From NCBI GenBank assembly GCA_903835005.1, contig CAILLK010000044.1, positions 62,001 through 126,000 on the forward strand: a DNA stretch of 64,000 bases, read 5' to 3'. Each line of letters opens with the position of its first letter. Position 1 is the first letter of the stretch. Of this stretch, positions 8,798-18,235 are shown in pieces. Origin of the DNA: an uncultured Bacteroidota bacterium (GTDB lineage Bacteria; Bacteroidota; Bacteroidia; Chitinophagales; Chitinophagaceae). The position numbers were made by a program, and so were the translations under genes. Under the pieces are notes generated by a model. That model saw only the letters and a program-made list of their open reading frames with translations, was not told the origin of the DNA and did not search any database.

Positions 8798-9170
8798 TTA
8801 TTTAATTATTGGAACTCCGCTAACTGCGATGACTTTCCATTCCATGCCGAATAATTTCCAGACTCTAATGTAACGAAATTCTGCACTTACCAATTGCTCG
8901 TGATAATTCCCTTTTAGTTCTAAATTTAATGAAACTACTGCAGTGTCATTAAAAAAAATGAATAATCTGATCTCCAGGGGTAATAGTACTAAAAGCTGAA
9001 TTACCGGACCGGTAATTTTCAAGGACAACTTCTTTTGTTACCGGCAGACCATTTGGATAAACAAAAAGTGCATTATCGTGTATCAGTTCATCAATTATAT
9101 CAAGATCTTTGTTTCCAAAAGCAGCTAACAGACTTGTTTCACATGCTTCGATTTGATTTTTCATTTCCAT
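8798..9170 (-). pseudogene. NTF2-like (SnoaL/DUF4440) protein with a frameshift in an A8 run
   Basis: The N-terminal frame starts at the ATG at 9170 and reads an NTF2-like domain (IEACETSLLAAFGNKDL, then VTKEVVLENYRSGN and TPGDQIIHFF) before a stop. The second frame continues the same domain (NDTAVVSLNLELKGNYHEQ, FRYIRVWKLFGMEWKVIAVSG) to 8798. The switch falls exactly at eight A bases (8951-8958 on the + strand). Seven would restore one frame, giving HFFNDTAVV. The joined product is about 123 residues, the normal size. This is either a real disabling mutation, a sequencing error in a homopolymer, or slippage. The gene is inside an otherwise intact operon (6 and 8 base gaps). Confidence 0.8.
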
Positions 9171-9176
9171 TGCGTG

Positions 9177-9659
9177 TTATTTTAATTTGCCTGCAATTTC
9201 TTGTATCCGGTTGTGTGCCATATTCAAGCCCTGGGCAAATGGCAATTTCAACACCTGGTCTCTCTGATCAACCGATTCGTAGATCACATGCATATTCAGT
9301 TTGCTGGTGCTATCTGTCAGCGCCTCAAATTCATATATCTCCAGCTGAATGCCGAAAGGGGTGTTCTCCATCTCAAAGGTCCGTGAGATTTTCCTGTTCG
9401 GGCTGAACTCATGTATCGCTCCATTTGCCCTGAATACCACCTTTCCTTGTGCATCAGTTGATTCCTGCTGATAACTGCCGTGATTCCTGCCTTCAAATTT
9501 CAGCAGTTTGGCAGTAGAGTATGGGTTAGACATTATCTGCTCAATAATTTCCGGTTCGGTATAAGCCCGGAAAAGCAATTCTAGCGGAAGGTCAAATTCC
9601 CGGGTTATAGTCAGGTCCATTTTGCCCTCTGCGGCATTGACTTTTGTTTTCAGTTCCAT
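9177..9659 (-). CDS. SRPBCC / AHSA1 domain-containing protein
   Basis: A 160-residue soluble protein with the START/Bet v1-like AHSA1 pattern: LTITREFDLPLELLFRAYTEPEII, the loss-of-Trp variant of the usual 'lWe..W', then YSTAKLLKFEGRNHGSY, GAIHEFSPNRKISRTFEM and the C-terminal long helix (QGLNMAHNRIQEIAG). The fold binds hydrophobic ligands; the ligand is unknown. The start is one base after the arsR stop, so the two are certainly co-transcribed. Confidence 0.88.
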   Translation of the reverse strand: MELKTKVNAAEGKMDLTITREFDLPLELLFRAYTEPEIIEQIMSNPYSTAKLLKFEGRNHGSYQQESTDAQGKVVFRANGAIHEFSPNRKISRTFEMENTPFGIQLEIYEFEALTDSTSKLNMHVIYESVDQRDQVLKLPFAQGLNMAHNRIQEIAGKLK

Positions 9660-9660
9660 T

Positions 9661-9990
9661 CTATTCTGATTTTTTGCTTTGAATTTGTTTCATTATAGTT
9701 TCTAACTGATTAAATCGGTCATCCCACATTTTGCGGAATGGTTCAATAAAGCTGGCTATTTCTTTCATTTTTTCCGGATTGAGGCGATAATAGATTTCCC
9801 TGCCGTATTGCTCCTGTTCCAGAAGGTCGCACTCGGTGAGTATCTGAAGATGTTTGGAAACAGTAGGTCTGGCAGTTTCAAAGTTTGCAGCTATGGCACC
9901 GGCAGTCATAGCCTGCGAGGCTACAAGTAGCAGTATAGCCCTTCGGGTAGGGTCAGCTATTGCTTGAAATACATCCCTTCTAAGATTCAT
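9661..9990 (-). CDS. ArsR family winged-helix transcriptional repressor
   Basis: A 109-residue repressor with the ArsR winged helix: [17 protein letters not shown], the recognition region [22 protein letters not shown], and the wing [11 protein letters not shown]. The C-terminal [13 protein letters not shown] helix is typical of the SRPBCC-linked ArsR subgroup. There is no CxC metal site in the usual alpha-3 position, so it is probably not an arsenic sensor. First gene of a six-gene minus-strand operon. Two matching palindromes just upstream are its likely operators, so autorepression is expected. Confidence 0.92.
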   Translation of the reverse strand: MNLRRDVFQAIADPTRRAILLLVASQAMTAGAIAANFETARPTVSKHLQILTECDLLEQEQYGREIYYRLNPEKMKEIASFIEPFRKMWDDRFNQLETIMKQIQSKKSE

Positions 9991-9993
9991 TGT

Positions 9994-10040
9994 GTAGTTA
10001 TTCGACTACAAATATAAGTGTAGTTATTTAGCTACGCAAA
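9994..10040 (-). promoter_or_regulatory. Promoter with paired operator palindromes for the arsR operon
   Basis: On the minus strand: TTTG at 10040-10037 (-33), 20 bases, then TATATTTG at 10016-10009 (-7), ~18 bases before the arsR start at 9990. This matches the Bacteroidota TTTG/TAnnTTTG promoter with normal spacing. Two 16-base imperfect palindromes with the same arms sit at 9994-10009 (GTAGTTATTCGACTAC) and 10020-10035 (GTAGTTATTTAGCTAC), 26 bases apart. One covers the likely transcription start, the other fills the spacer. A repressor bound there would block RNA polymerase. Confidence 0.78.
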
Positions 10041-10374
10041 TATATTTTCCTGAAACAGTGAAATGAAGGTGGTTTTTGTTCTGGAAATTGTACAGAAATG
10101 AGCGTCACTTTTAGTATAATGTATGTCAGACAGCAGAAGGAAAGAGTAACAGTGTTCTATGATAACAATCAGCTTTATTTCAATTTAATTTATGAGGTTA
10201 GATCCCGTGCTAATAATCCACTGATGGAGTCTTAGAAATATACTTATAGCTTGGCAGAATAATACGTCATTACGGTATTTACGTTCGCAATTTTGAATGC
10301 AAATCAAAGAGATTTGTTGCTGAATGAATGAATCAGTTGGAGTAAAGGTGATGACAAATAAAGCGTAGAGACAA
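10041..10374. other. Intergenic region, no gene seen
   Basis: 334 bases between the arsR promoter and a minus-strand T9SS gene. AT-rich with no convincing frame, hairpin terminator or RNA gene. Confidence 0.6.
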
Positions 10375-11118
10375 TTATTTATTCAGAATAAAACTGCCGG
10401 ATGAAAGGTAGGCATTATCCTTACTGATGTGGTAATAATACTTACCACCCGGCAGATACCTGGTATTAATTTCGAGGTTCAGTACCTGCAACATCTGGTA
10501 TTGACCGGCTAGTCGTCCAAGTTCGTCTGAAATAGTAATATAAACCGGAGAGGAAGGAGGTTCGCTTAGTTTGAAATTTATCCGTGTGGTAGCAGGATTA
10601 GGGAATACAGAGACATCTGGTTTATTGTAAGGCGCCAGGTTGCCCGCCGTGCCCAATGATCCGATAGTGATTTTGGAAACAGGATGAATCTCATTCCAGC
10701 CATGGTCATTATCTGTTACAAAGCTGCCGGTTACAATTACATGTTCGCCAACAGCCGGAATAAACACTGTATTGGTAAAGCCGGCACAGGAAGCAATAGC
10801 ATCCGTTTGGGTACATGTTGTTGCGCAGAGTGGCTCACATACCAGTTTGCCATATTCACCTGAATAATTTGCCGCATTAAGCATATACAAAAAAGGAGAA
10901 TCAACGGATAGCCGGATATGTATGTCGCCATCAGCTTCATAAATCAGCGACCATACTGTTCCATCGGCCGACATGCAGGAATCATTTACATAAAGACGGT
11001 AACTATGATAAACATGGCTCCACAGCGTATCCTGGCACTGTGCCGCACTCTTGTAAGCGGTAAATGCCGAAACTGATAAAAACAAACAACACCTGATAAA
11101 ACTGCGTAAATTTTTCAT
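10375..11118 (-). CDS. Secreted T9SS type A sorting-domain protein
   Basis: A 247-residue exported protein: signal peptide to about residue 27 (AFTAYKSAAQ), a 130-residue Cys-rich globular domain with DGDIHIRLSVD and the signature DNDHGWNEIHPVSKI, and a T9SS type A tail from about residue 168 (VSVFPNPATTRINFKL to YLPGGKYYYHISK). Six or so Cys residues in the middle domain suggest disulfides. The 'HGWNEIHPV' domain is known from secreted proteins of several phyla but I cannot give it a function. A TAnnTTTG box lies 39 bases upstream. Confidence 0.85.
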   Translation of the reverse strand: MKNLRSFIRCCLFLSVSAFTAYKSAAQCQDTLWSHVYHSYRLYVNDSCMSADGTVWSLIYEADGDIHIRLSVDSPFLYMLNAANYSGEYGKLVCEPLCATTCTQTDAIASCAGFTNTVFIPAVGEHVIVTGSFVTDNDHGWNEIHPVSKITIGSLGTAGNLAPYNKPDVSVFPNPATTRINFKLSEPPSSPVYITISDELGRLAGQYQMLQVLNLEINTRYLPGGKYYYHISKDNAYLSSGSFILNK

Positions 11119-11156
11119 TGGAAAATAAACTTTTAGATCGAAATGATTATCTGAAT

Positions 11157-11164
11157 CAAAATTA
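11157..11164 (-). promoter_or_regulatory. Possible -7 box TAATTTTG
   Basis: Minus-strand TAATTTTG, an exact TAnnTTTG match 38 bases before the ATG at 11118. No clear -33 element. Confidence 0.4.
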
Positions 11165-11321
11165 ACTTATCACCTTACTGGTTTAATTACCGATGAATAA
11201 GTTGTTATTAATGTAATGATCTGGTAACAATAAATTATGAATAAATTTACCCTTTGGTAAGAATAAAATATCTTTTGAATTCACTTTGGTAAAATTTTTT
11301 TGTACTGATTTGCTTCACTGA

Positions 11322-13706
11322 TTACCTGATCAATGTTACGTTTCCTTTGAAAGTCTGCTGTAGCTCATCAGGCCCGGATACAATAACCAGATAATTGTAT
11401 ACTCCCAGGTCCTGAGGTATACCTTTGTAGGTTCCATCCCATCCTTTATTATCACCATCTGTTACTTGGTACACCATTTCCCCCCAGCGGTTATAAACAC
11501 TCATGTTGACCAGCTTAAAATGGCCCAGATTCACAACATGAAATACATCATTAAGGCCATCGTTGTTCGGCGTAAAAGCAGAAGGAATAAAGATATTATC
11601 GTAGGTAAGATCAATTCTGACAGAATCAGTGGCAAGACAACCATATTTACTGATACCGGTAACTATATATGTTGTAGGTATTACAGGGTTGGCTACAGGG
11701 TTATTAATACTTGCATTGCTCAATGAGCCATCATCTGGTGTCCACATATAATACAGGACATTATCAGCATTCAGCTGAACACTGCTGCCATAAGGAATAG
11801 TCTGGCTGGCAGTAACATTGGTAAGGAAAGCGGTAGAAAGGTTAATTGTAACAAAATCAGTATCGGAACAGTTTGTGCCTGGTGATGAAACGGTCAGTGT
11901 GTAGGTGACGGCAGCAGATGGCGATGCAAATGGCTGCATTATTCCCGGATCTGAAAGTCCGGTGGCTGGTTGCCAGGAATAAGTAAGCCCCGCATTACCT
12001 TTTACCATAAGCTGAATTGAAGATCCTGTGCAGATGGTTGTATCCAGACTGAATTGCGGCACATTCAGGTTGCCTATTGTAATAGTAACTGAAGCCGAGG
12101 ATGGACATAGTCCGCCCTGGCCGGTAGCGGTTACAGTGTATGTTGTTGTGGCGGAGGGCGTGGCAAGCGGGTCCTGAACTGATGGGTTGTTTAAACCGGT
12201 TGCTGGTAGCCAGGTATAGGTGAGGTTTGGACTCCCATACACCATAAGCTGGACAGAGCCTGTATTGCAAAATGAAGTATCGGGAGTAATCATGCTTATG
12301 CTGGTGTTTATTACTGTTGCAGTAACAGAATCAACAATGTCAGGACATCCGGCGCCCGGAAGGGTAGCAGTCATTGTGTAAGTTGATGTAGATGTGGGAG
12401 AAGCTACAGGTTCCATTACCGATCCGCTGCTGAGTGTGGTAACAGGTGTCCAGGAATAGTATAAACCTGGAGTACCTGACACTATTATCTGAAAAGATGC
12501 GCCAATGCAAATACTGGTATCCGGTGTGATAATGTGTGCCGAAGGTGTATCAATAATATTCAGGGTAATGCTGTCTAAAATTCCACAAGTCGTGGGGGAA
12601 GAAAGGAAGATTTTAACCGTCTTAACACCAGAAGGTAATGATGGCAGTGCGCTCACTGTAAATGATCCGCTGTCTGCCCCGGCCGGCAGTATTAATGTGC
12701 CGGGCGCAGTGTAATCTGTTCCGGGTATGGCGGTGCCAGCATAAGTCAAGGTCAGGGTTTCGGAGGCAGGAACAGGATGTGAACAAAGCACAGTAATACC
12801 GGCAGGCGAACAGCCTCTCACAATTGAGTTGGCTAAACCATTTATGGTAGCGCCCACAGAGTCGGTATGATTGAAGGTAAAGTTATTGGTAGAGAGGCTG
12901 GCAGCCTCAAGGAATACACCGGAGTCATAAATAGCATTTCCGGCATCTGCTATAGCCAGTTTCAGATGATAGGTATCGCAGGCAGTAACAAGGTGTGCTG
13001 CCCTGAACTTGGTAGTAAACCCTTTGTAGGAAAGCAGGCTGCCTCCGGTATTATCAATGTAATAACTTGTGAACGGGGAGCCGGGCCCCAGGCTGGTACA
13101 ATTGGAAAGTACTCCGCCTGAAGAACCAGGAATACCATTATTGACACTGTTTATTTCAACCGGAATATTTGTGCCTGGAACAAGTGCCATATTGGGAGTA
13201 CCTGCAATACCCGGGCCTGAAATGAAAAATGCAAACAGATCGTTATAATGACTGCATACAGCACTGTAATACTCCTGAGATCCGAACTGGTAATTGAATC
13301 CGATACTATCGCCTTTTGCAACTACATCGAACTCAAGAACACAGGCATCGTAAGTACTGCTGCCACCAAGGATTGCTGTGAGAGAAGGATCACCTGGTGC
13401 ACCAAGGTTAAATGATGCAGTGCCGGGTGGAGGGCCATATGGACCTGCTGCGGCTGTTGCATGTCCATTGGTAAGTATTATTCCGCTGGTCATTGACAAA
13501 AGAGTGCCGGTTACAGTAAATGTACCATTAGCAACTGCAGGGCATGTAAGTGAAGGATTTAAAATCGTAACACCCGGACCTGCAAGTGTAGCAGCTAGTG
13601 TAGCAGCTGAACCTCCGGGTGTTACAAGAAGCTGACCCAAACAATTATAAGAAATCAGGGAAATATAAACAAGAAAAAATGAGTAACATATTTTAAAGCA
13701 CTTCAT
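11322..13706 (-). CDS. Choice-of-anchor L, PKD-like protein with gliding motility-associated C-terminus (T9SS type B)
   Basis: A 794-residue exported protein. Signal peptide to about residue 25. Residues ~30-275 form the choice-of-anchor L domain (SSTYDACVLEFDVVAKGDSI, FGSQEYYSAVCSHYNDLFAFF). A Calx-beta-like segment (~280-390) is followed by four PKD/Ig-like repeats with the pattern ITPDTS.C.....L.V.G......W.P..GL....... to about 700. The end is the gliding motility-associated C-terminal domain: IFIPSAFTPNNDGLNDVF, then VYNRWGEMVY and GWDGTYKG. Such type B tails are exported by T9SS but not processed like type A. Likely surface adhesin or SprB-type partner; this is inference. Upstream on the other strand lies the TonB receptor gene (235-base divergent region). 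Confidence 0.92.
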   Translation of the reverse strand: MKCFKICYSFFLVYISLISYNCLGQLLVTPGGSAATLAATLAGPGVTILNPSLTCPAVANGTFTVTGTLLSMTSGIILTNGHATAAAGPYGPPPGTASFNLGAPGDPSLTAILGGSSTYDACVLEFDVVAKGDSIGFNYQFGSQEYYSAVCSHYNDLFAFFISGPGIAGTPNMALVPGTNIPVEINSVNNGIPGSSGGVLSNCTSLGPGSPFTSYYIDNTGGSLLSYKGFTTKFRAAHLVTACDTYHLKLAIADAGNAIYDSGVFLEAASLSTNNFTFNHTDSVGATINGLANSIVRGCSPAGITVLCSHPVPASETLTLTYAGTAIPGTDYTAPGTLILPAGADSGSFTVSALPSLPSGVKTVKIFLSSPTTCGILDSITLNIIDTPSAHIITPDTSICIGASFQIIVSGTPGLYYSWTPVTTLSSGSVMEPVASPTSTSTYTMTATLPGAGCPDIVDSVTATVINTSISMITPDTSFCNTGSVQLMVYGSPNLTYTWLPATGLNNPSVQDPLATPSATTTYTVTATGQGGLCPSSASVTITIGNLNVPQFSLDTTICTGSSIQLMVKGNAGLTYSWQPATGLSDPGIMQPFASPSAAVTYTLTVSSPGTNCSDTDFVTINLSTAFLTNVTASQTIPYGSSVQLNADNVLYYMWTPDDGSLSNASINNPVANPVIPTTYIVTGISKYGCLATDSVRIDLTYDNIFIPSAFTPNNDGLNDVFHVVNLGHFKLVNMSVYNRWGEMVYQVTDGDNKGWDGTYKGIPQDLGVYNYLVIVSGPDELQQTFKGNVTLIR

Positions 13707-13941
13707 AAAATGAATCTTTATGCAAAGGACTAAAATCCCTGTTACTACAGTGTTACGGTAATGTGATAGATTGATTACGGGAATATTAATCCGGTTTATT
13801 TTATTGTTTTTACAACCTTTTGTCTTTAAACAATAAGAGGAGACCAGGGTATAGGTACACTTGTTATTTCCTTAACGTTATCATAATGTTTCTGTAATAC
13901 ACCCTCTGTTATTTTGCCGTTCAATTGAACAAATTCTCATC

Positions 13942-16900
13942 ATGTCGCTGAAATCCCACATTCTTTTATTCTCCCTTCTTTTATTGTGCAGTTTTGGCAG
14001 TAAGGCCCAGGTAACCTTTTCGAGCCTTGCAGGTAAAGTAAAAGATGAAACCGGCAAACCATTAGCTGGAGCCATTGTTGAAGCCATACATGTGCCTTCC
14101 GGTTCGAAATATGGCACTGATACAAGGACGGACGGAAGTTTTAATATAGAGAATCTGCGCATTGGCGGCCCTTACACCGTAACTATTTCTTTTGGTGGTG
14201 TTGTAATCAAAACAATTGAAAATATTAATCTTGAATTGGGTGAAACCTATCAGCTGGAGATTAAACAGGAGCCGGTTACAAAAGAGTTATCTGGAGTGAC
14301 CGTGACCAGCAGCCGGGACAATACATTTAATAACCAGCACACAGGCGCGGCAACCACAATAACGGAGGAGCAGATAGCAACATTACCTTCTATATCACGC
14401 AGTATTACTGATTTCACCAGTCTTACACCGCAATCGTCCGGTTCCAACTTTGCCGGCCGTAACAGTCTTTATAATAATGTGCAGCTGAATGGGGCAAATT
14501 TCAATAACAGTATGGGGCTAAGCGGAGGAAATATGCCGGGCGGCGGACAGCCATTTTCAATAGATGCTGTGCAGCAGATCCAGGTAGGGGTATCCCCGTT
14601 TGATGTACGTCAGAGCGATTTTACAGGCGCCAATATTAATATTGTTACCCGGAGTGGTACCAATGATTTTACAGGTTCTGTTTATACTTATTACAAGGAT
14701 CAGAGTTTTACCGGCAAGCATGTAGATGATTATGACGTGCCTCCTGCGCTTAAAAATATTAACCAGGTTTATGGTGCAAGATTCGGCGGGCCGATCATAA
14801 AAAATAAGTTATTCTTTTTTGTCAGTGCAGAATATGAAAATAATGTTCATCCCGGTGCCAGTCCAAACTGGGTAGCTACAGCACCAGGTGTAAGCGGGCC
14901 CTATGTCTCAGCTGTTACAGCAAATCAGTTGCAACAGGTATCAGACTATGTGAAAACCACATATGGTTATAATACAGGCGCTTACGATAATTACGCCAAT
15001 AATTTTATCAATAAGTATGTAAGGCTGGTAAGCCGTCTGGACTATAATATAAATGACAATAATAAACTGGATTTCAGTTTCATGCACTATGATAATTCGA
15101 CACCCAGTATGGCCAGCTCATCGGGAGTAAGCGGCGGACGTTTCGGAATAAATTCACTGGATTTTGCCAACACTATGTATGACACGAAACATACGGTCAA
15201 TTCTTTGAGTGCAGAGTTGGTTAGTAAACTCTCCAGCAATATTTCCAACCAGGTGCTGGTTGCATATACGCATGTGCGTGATACCCGAAGCAGCCCCAGC
15301 AGCCAGTTCCCGTTTGTAGATATAAACAATGGCAGCGGTGTTGATCTTATGAGTCTCGGCTATGAATTGTTTAGCTATAAAAATGATGTGGTTTATAATA
15401 CAACGGCTTTTTACGATAACTTTACCATCAATAAGGGTATCAATAACATTACTGCAGGTGTCTCATTTCAATATCTCACATTTGCCGACAGCTACAGGCC
15501 AGATGGAACAACATACTACCAGTTTAACAGTATAAGTGATTTTATTACCAACCAGGCGCCAACAGCCTTTTATTATACCTATCCATACGCGGGTCAGAAT
15601 GGATACTCCAATGTACATTATGGCTTGCCTGGAGCATATTTGCAGGATAGGATTAATATACTGCCAAATCTCACTGTTACTGCCGGTGTACGGGTTGATA
15701 TGCCTCTGTATCTCGACAAAATCCCAGCCAATCCTTACATTGATACACTCAAATTACTTAACCCGGCTGGAGATACAACTCATTATAATACCAATAAGTG
15801 GCCCATGGAACGGCCTATCGTACAACCCCGGGTCGCATTTAACTGGTACCCTCTGAAAGACAGAACCCTGCAGGTGCGCGGGGGTACGGGGATTTTCCTT
15901 GGTCAGATTCCGTTTGTATGGATGACCAACGTTCCCGGTAATTCCGGTACTGTGACTAACAATGTGCAAATTACCAACAGCAGTGTGTTGCAATACCTTA
16001 AATTCAACCCTGACCCACAGGCTGCACTGGCACAACTGCCCGTAAATCTCCGCAACCAGTATTTTCCTATGCAAGGTGGCCAATCAGTGCCAGGGCTGAT
16101 TGCCGGTGTAGCTTCCAACTTCAGAATGCCTGAAGTATGGCGTTCGGATATTGGTGCTGATTATAAACTGCCCTGGCTCGGGCTGGTAAGTACACTTGAA
16201 CTGATGTATACCAAGGACATCTACTCTGTTTACCAGTTTAATGCCAATCTCCCAAAGCCAAGCGGAAGATTCCAGGATTCATCGGGGGATAACAGGTATT
16301 ACTATCCATACAGCAGAATAAACACAGCAATAACGGCGGCAATGATACTTGATAATTCTAAAAATGGTGATGCATGGTCCAGTACTATTGGTATTTCCAA
16401 ACCACCTAAAAAAGGATTTTACGGGTCACTTTTTTATACAAGAACTTATTCGGAAGAAGTATCTGATAATCCCGGATCGCAGGCCTTATCGGCATGGCAA
16501 TATGTAGCTCATGTGAACTCCCCAAATGAAGCAACCTTAGCGCCTTCAGCTTATTTTACGCCCAACCGCATTGTTGGAACACTATCTTACCGGTTTGAAT
16601 ACAGCAAACATTTTGCGACAACATTATCGTTATATTATAATGGCGATAATGGCGGAAGATTCAGCTATCTGATATATGAGGACCTTAATATACCGGGTGC
16701 GAACTGGTATGACCTGGTAATGTATATTCCGAAAGATGCTGCAAAAATGACCTGGGGCGACATAACCAACACAAGCACAGGACAAGTATTATTCACAAAA
16801 CAACAGCAGATAGACGCATTCAATCAGCTGATCAATAATGACAAATACCTGAGTCAGCACAAGGGTCAGTATGCGCAACGGAATGGTGGCAGTTATCCGT

Positions 16901-17223
16901 TCTATAACACATTTAACTTCAAGGTACTTCAGGATATCATGGCTAAAATAGGGAAGCGTAAAAATTCATTGCAGATTACGGCAGATGTGCTGAATGTGCC
17001 GAATCTTATTAACCGTAACTGGGGTGTACCTGAACAATTAATAGTGCCTGGCGGTGAAATATTGCATGGGTTTACCAATACCCATAACGGTATCACAACC
17101 TATACAATGCAAACAGCAACCAACAGCCAGGGAAAATTATTTTTACCTACCTCAATGTTTTGGCCGGCAAAGACACCGGGCAGTGCATGGAGCATGCAAC
17201 TGGGATTGAGGTATAACTTTTAA
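13942..17223 (+). CDS. TonB-dependent receptor, Oar-like, with CarboxypepD_reg N-terminus
   Basis: A 1093-residue outer-membrane receptor. Signal peptide to about residue 23 (SFGSKAQ). CarboxypepD_reg-like domain at ~28-115 (LAGKVKDETGKPLAGAIVEA ... GGPYTVTISFGGV). Plug domain follows with VTVTSSRDNTFNNQHTG and NNVQLNGANFNN, ending in FDVRQSDFTGANINIVTRSGTN. The rest is a 22-strand-type barrel ending in Phe (LRYNF), as required for BAM recognition. Oar-type receptors move oligopeptides or are needed for protein export; the ligand is unknown. It is followed 51 bases later by a small T9SS protein, so an operon is likely. Confidence 0.93.
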   Translation: MSLKSHILLFSLLLLCSFGSKAQVTFSSLAGKVKDETGKPLAGAIVEAIHVPSGSKYGTDTRTDGSFNIENLRIGGPYTVTISFGGVVIKTIENINLELGETYQLEIKQEPVTKELSGVTVTSSRDNTFNNQHTGAATTITEEQIATLPSISRSITDFTSLTPQSSGSNFAGRNSLYNNVQLNGANFNNSMGLSGGNMPGGGQPFSIDAVQQIQVGVSPFDVRQSDFTGANINIVTRSGTNDFTGSVYTYYKDQSFTGKHVDDYDVPPALKNINQVYGARFGGPIIKNKLFFFVSAEYENNVHPGASPNWVATAPGVSGPYVSAVTANQLQQVSDYVKTTYGYNTGAYDNYANNFINKYVRLVSRLDYNINDNNKLDFSFMHYDNSTPSMASSSGVSGGRFGINSLDFANTMYDTKHTVNSLSAELVSKLSSNISNQVLVAYTHVRDTRSSPSSQFPFVDINNGSGVDLMSLGYELFSYKNDVVYNTTAFYDNFTINKGINNITAGVSFQYLTFADSYRPDGTTYYQFNSISDFITNQAPTAFYYTYPYAGQNGYSNVHYGLPGAYLQDRINILPNLTVTAGVRVDMPLYLDKIPANPYIDTLKLLNPAGDTTHYNTNKWPMERPIVQPRVAFNWYPLKDRTLQVRGGTGIFLGQIPFVWMTNVPGNSGTVTNNVQITNSSVLQYLKFNPDPQAALAQLPVNLRNQYFPMQGGQSVPGLIAGVASNFRMPEVWRSDIGADYKLPWLGLVSTLELMYTKDIYSVYQFNANLPKPSGRFQDSSGDNRYYYPYSRINTAITAAMILDNSKNGDAWSSTIGISKPPKKGFYGSLFYTRTYSEEVSDNPGSQALSAWQYVAHVNSPNEATLAPSAYFTPNRIVGTLSYRFEYSKHFATTLSLYYNGDNGGRFSYLIYEDLNIPGANWYDLVMYIPKDAAKMTWGDITNTSTGQVLFTKQQQIDAFNQLINNDKYLSQHKGQYAQRNGGSYPFYNTFNFKVLQDIMAKIGKRKNSLQITADVLNVPNLINRNWGVPEQLIVPGGEILHGFTNTHNGITTYTMQTATNSQGKLFLPTSMFWPAKTPGSAWSMQLGLRYNF

Positions 17224-17274
17224 AGCTCTTTAATGCTGGATTTTTTAACAATTAAATAAACGGGATAAAAACAA

Positions 17275-18171
17275 ATGCGTATGAAAAACACAATTTTACT
17301 TGCTTCATTGCTCCTTATTGCTTTCTGCGGAAACGCCCAGGACTCAACTTCACTTTTCCAGAATTTTAACGTTGATGATAGTACCGGAATCGGTGGCGAT
17401 CATTTTCCTCCAGGCTGGACTCCTCCTTACCATGTGGTAGATGGGGGGCAGATATGGAAACATTACACTGCGTATGGAAAAAACAATTCCCCTTGTGTTG
17501 AATTTAACGGTTACCAGGGTGGTGCATCACACGATAATGATACCTGGATGATAGCGCCAAAACTGAACCTGAGCGGGTACAGTTCAGTTATGTTGCACTT
17601 CTCTGCTGTTTATCTTTATGCGGGTGATTCATTGCACGCGAAAGTGTCTACAAATTTTTCAGGTACCGGCAACCCTGAGGCATCAGGTGTTACCTGGGTT
17701 GAACCCAATCATTATGCCATCATGCTCGATGATTCAAATAATGTGAGCAGCCTCAGGGATTTTCAGATTGATCTGACACCGTATATCGGCGCACATACAT
17801 TTGTTGGATTCCAGTATAAATCTTCATCAACACCGGCATTAGCCAGCAGGTGGACTCTGGACAGCGTTACTACAACCGGAGTTTTGAATACCCATACAGG
17901 TGTACAGACTTTGGAGAAAGAAAATATAGTACTGAAGGTTATAGGTAATACCACATCTGACAAGTTAATTCTTGGCTTTAATGCTCCTGCCGGCAACTAT
18001 TTTGTGAGTCTTTTTGATATGGAAGGACGTAATGTTTCTAATTTATCATTGGTTGCAACTGAGGGAGATCATTTTTATACTATCTCAGGGCTTAATCTAA
18101 ATAGAGGAATGTATGTGATTAAACTCAGCAATGAGACAAATTACGGCATCGCTAAGGTAATAGTACAGTAA
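17275..18171 (+). CDS. Choice-of-anchor J family protein with T9SS type A tail
   Basis: A 298-residue exported protein: signal peptide to about residue 22 (FCGNAQ), then a jelly-roll/cleaved-adhesin type choice-of-anchor J domain (FPPGWTPPYHVVDGGQIWKHY, NDTWMIAPKLNLSGYSSVML, FVGFQYKSSSTPALASRWTLD). The tail from about residue 210 (VLKVIGNTTSDKLILGF, GRNVSNLSL, LNRGMYVIKLS) is a divergent T9SS type A signal lacking the usual PNP. A second ATG two codons in (17281) is equally possible. It lies 51 bases downstream of the TonB receptor and ends at a strong terminator, so the pair is probably one transcript. Confidence 0.87.
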   Translation: MRMKNTILLASLLLIAFCGNAQDSTSLFQNFNVDDSTGIGGDHFPPGWTPPYHVVDGGQIWKHYTAYGKNNSPCVEFNGYQGGASHDNDTWMIAPKLNLSGYSSVMLHFSAVYLYAGDSLHAKVSTNFSGTGNPEASGVTWVEPNHYAIMLDDSNNVSSLRDFQIDLTPYIGAHTFVGFQYKSSSTPALASRWTLDSVTTTGVLNTHTGVQTLEKENIVLKVIGNTTSDKLILGFNAPAGNYFVSLFDMEGRNVSNLSLVATEGDHFYTISGLNLNRGMYVIKLSNETNYGIAKVIVQ

Positions 18172-18194
18172 TCTTTTACTCTACTTTCAATGAA

Positions 18195-18235
18195 ATTAAC
18201 CACGGCCTTTGTTAAGGTACGTGGTTAATTTTTTT
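18195..18235 (+). terminator. Rho-independent terminator after the choice-of-anchor J gene
   Basis: Perfect 10-base stem ATTAACCACG (18195-18204) with CGTGGTTAAT (18220-18229), 15-base loop, then six Ts. It lies 24 bases after the stop codon. Confidence 0.85.

Noticed and set aside
11247-11260. Inverted TTACC/GGTAA beyond the end of the type B gene
   Set aside because: Five-base stem without a T-run on the minus strand.
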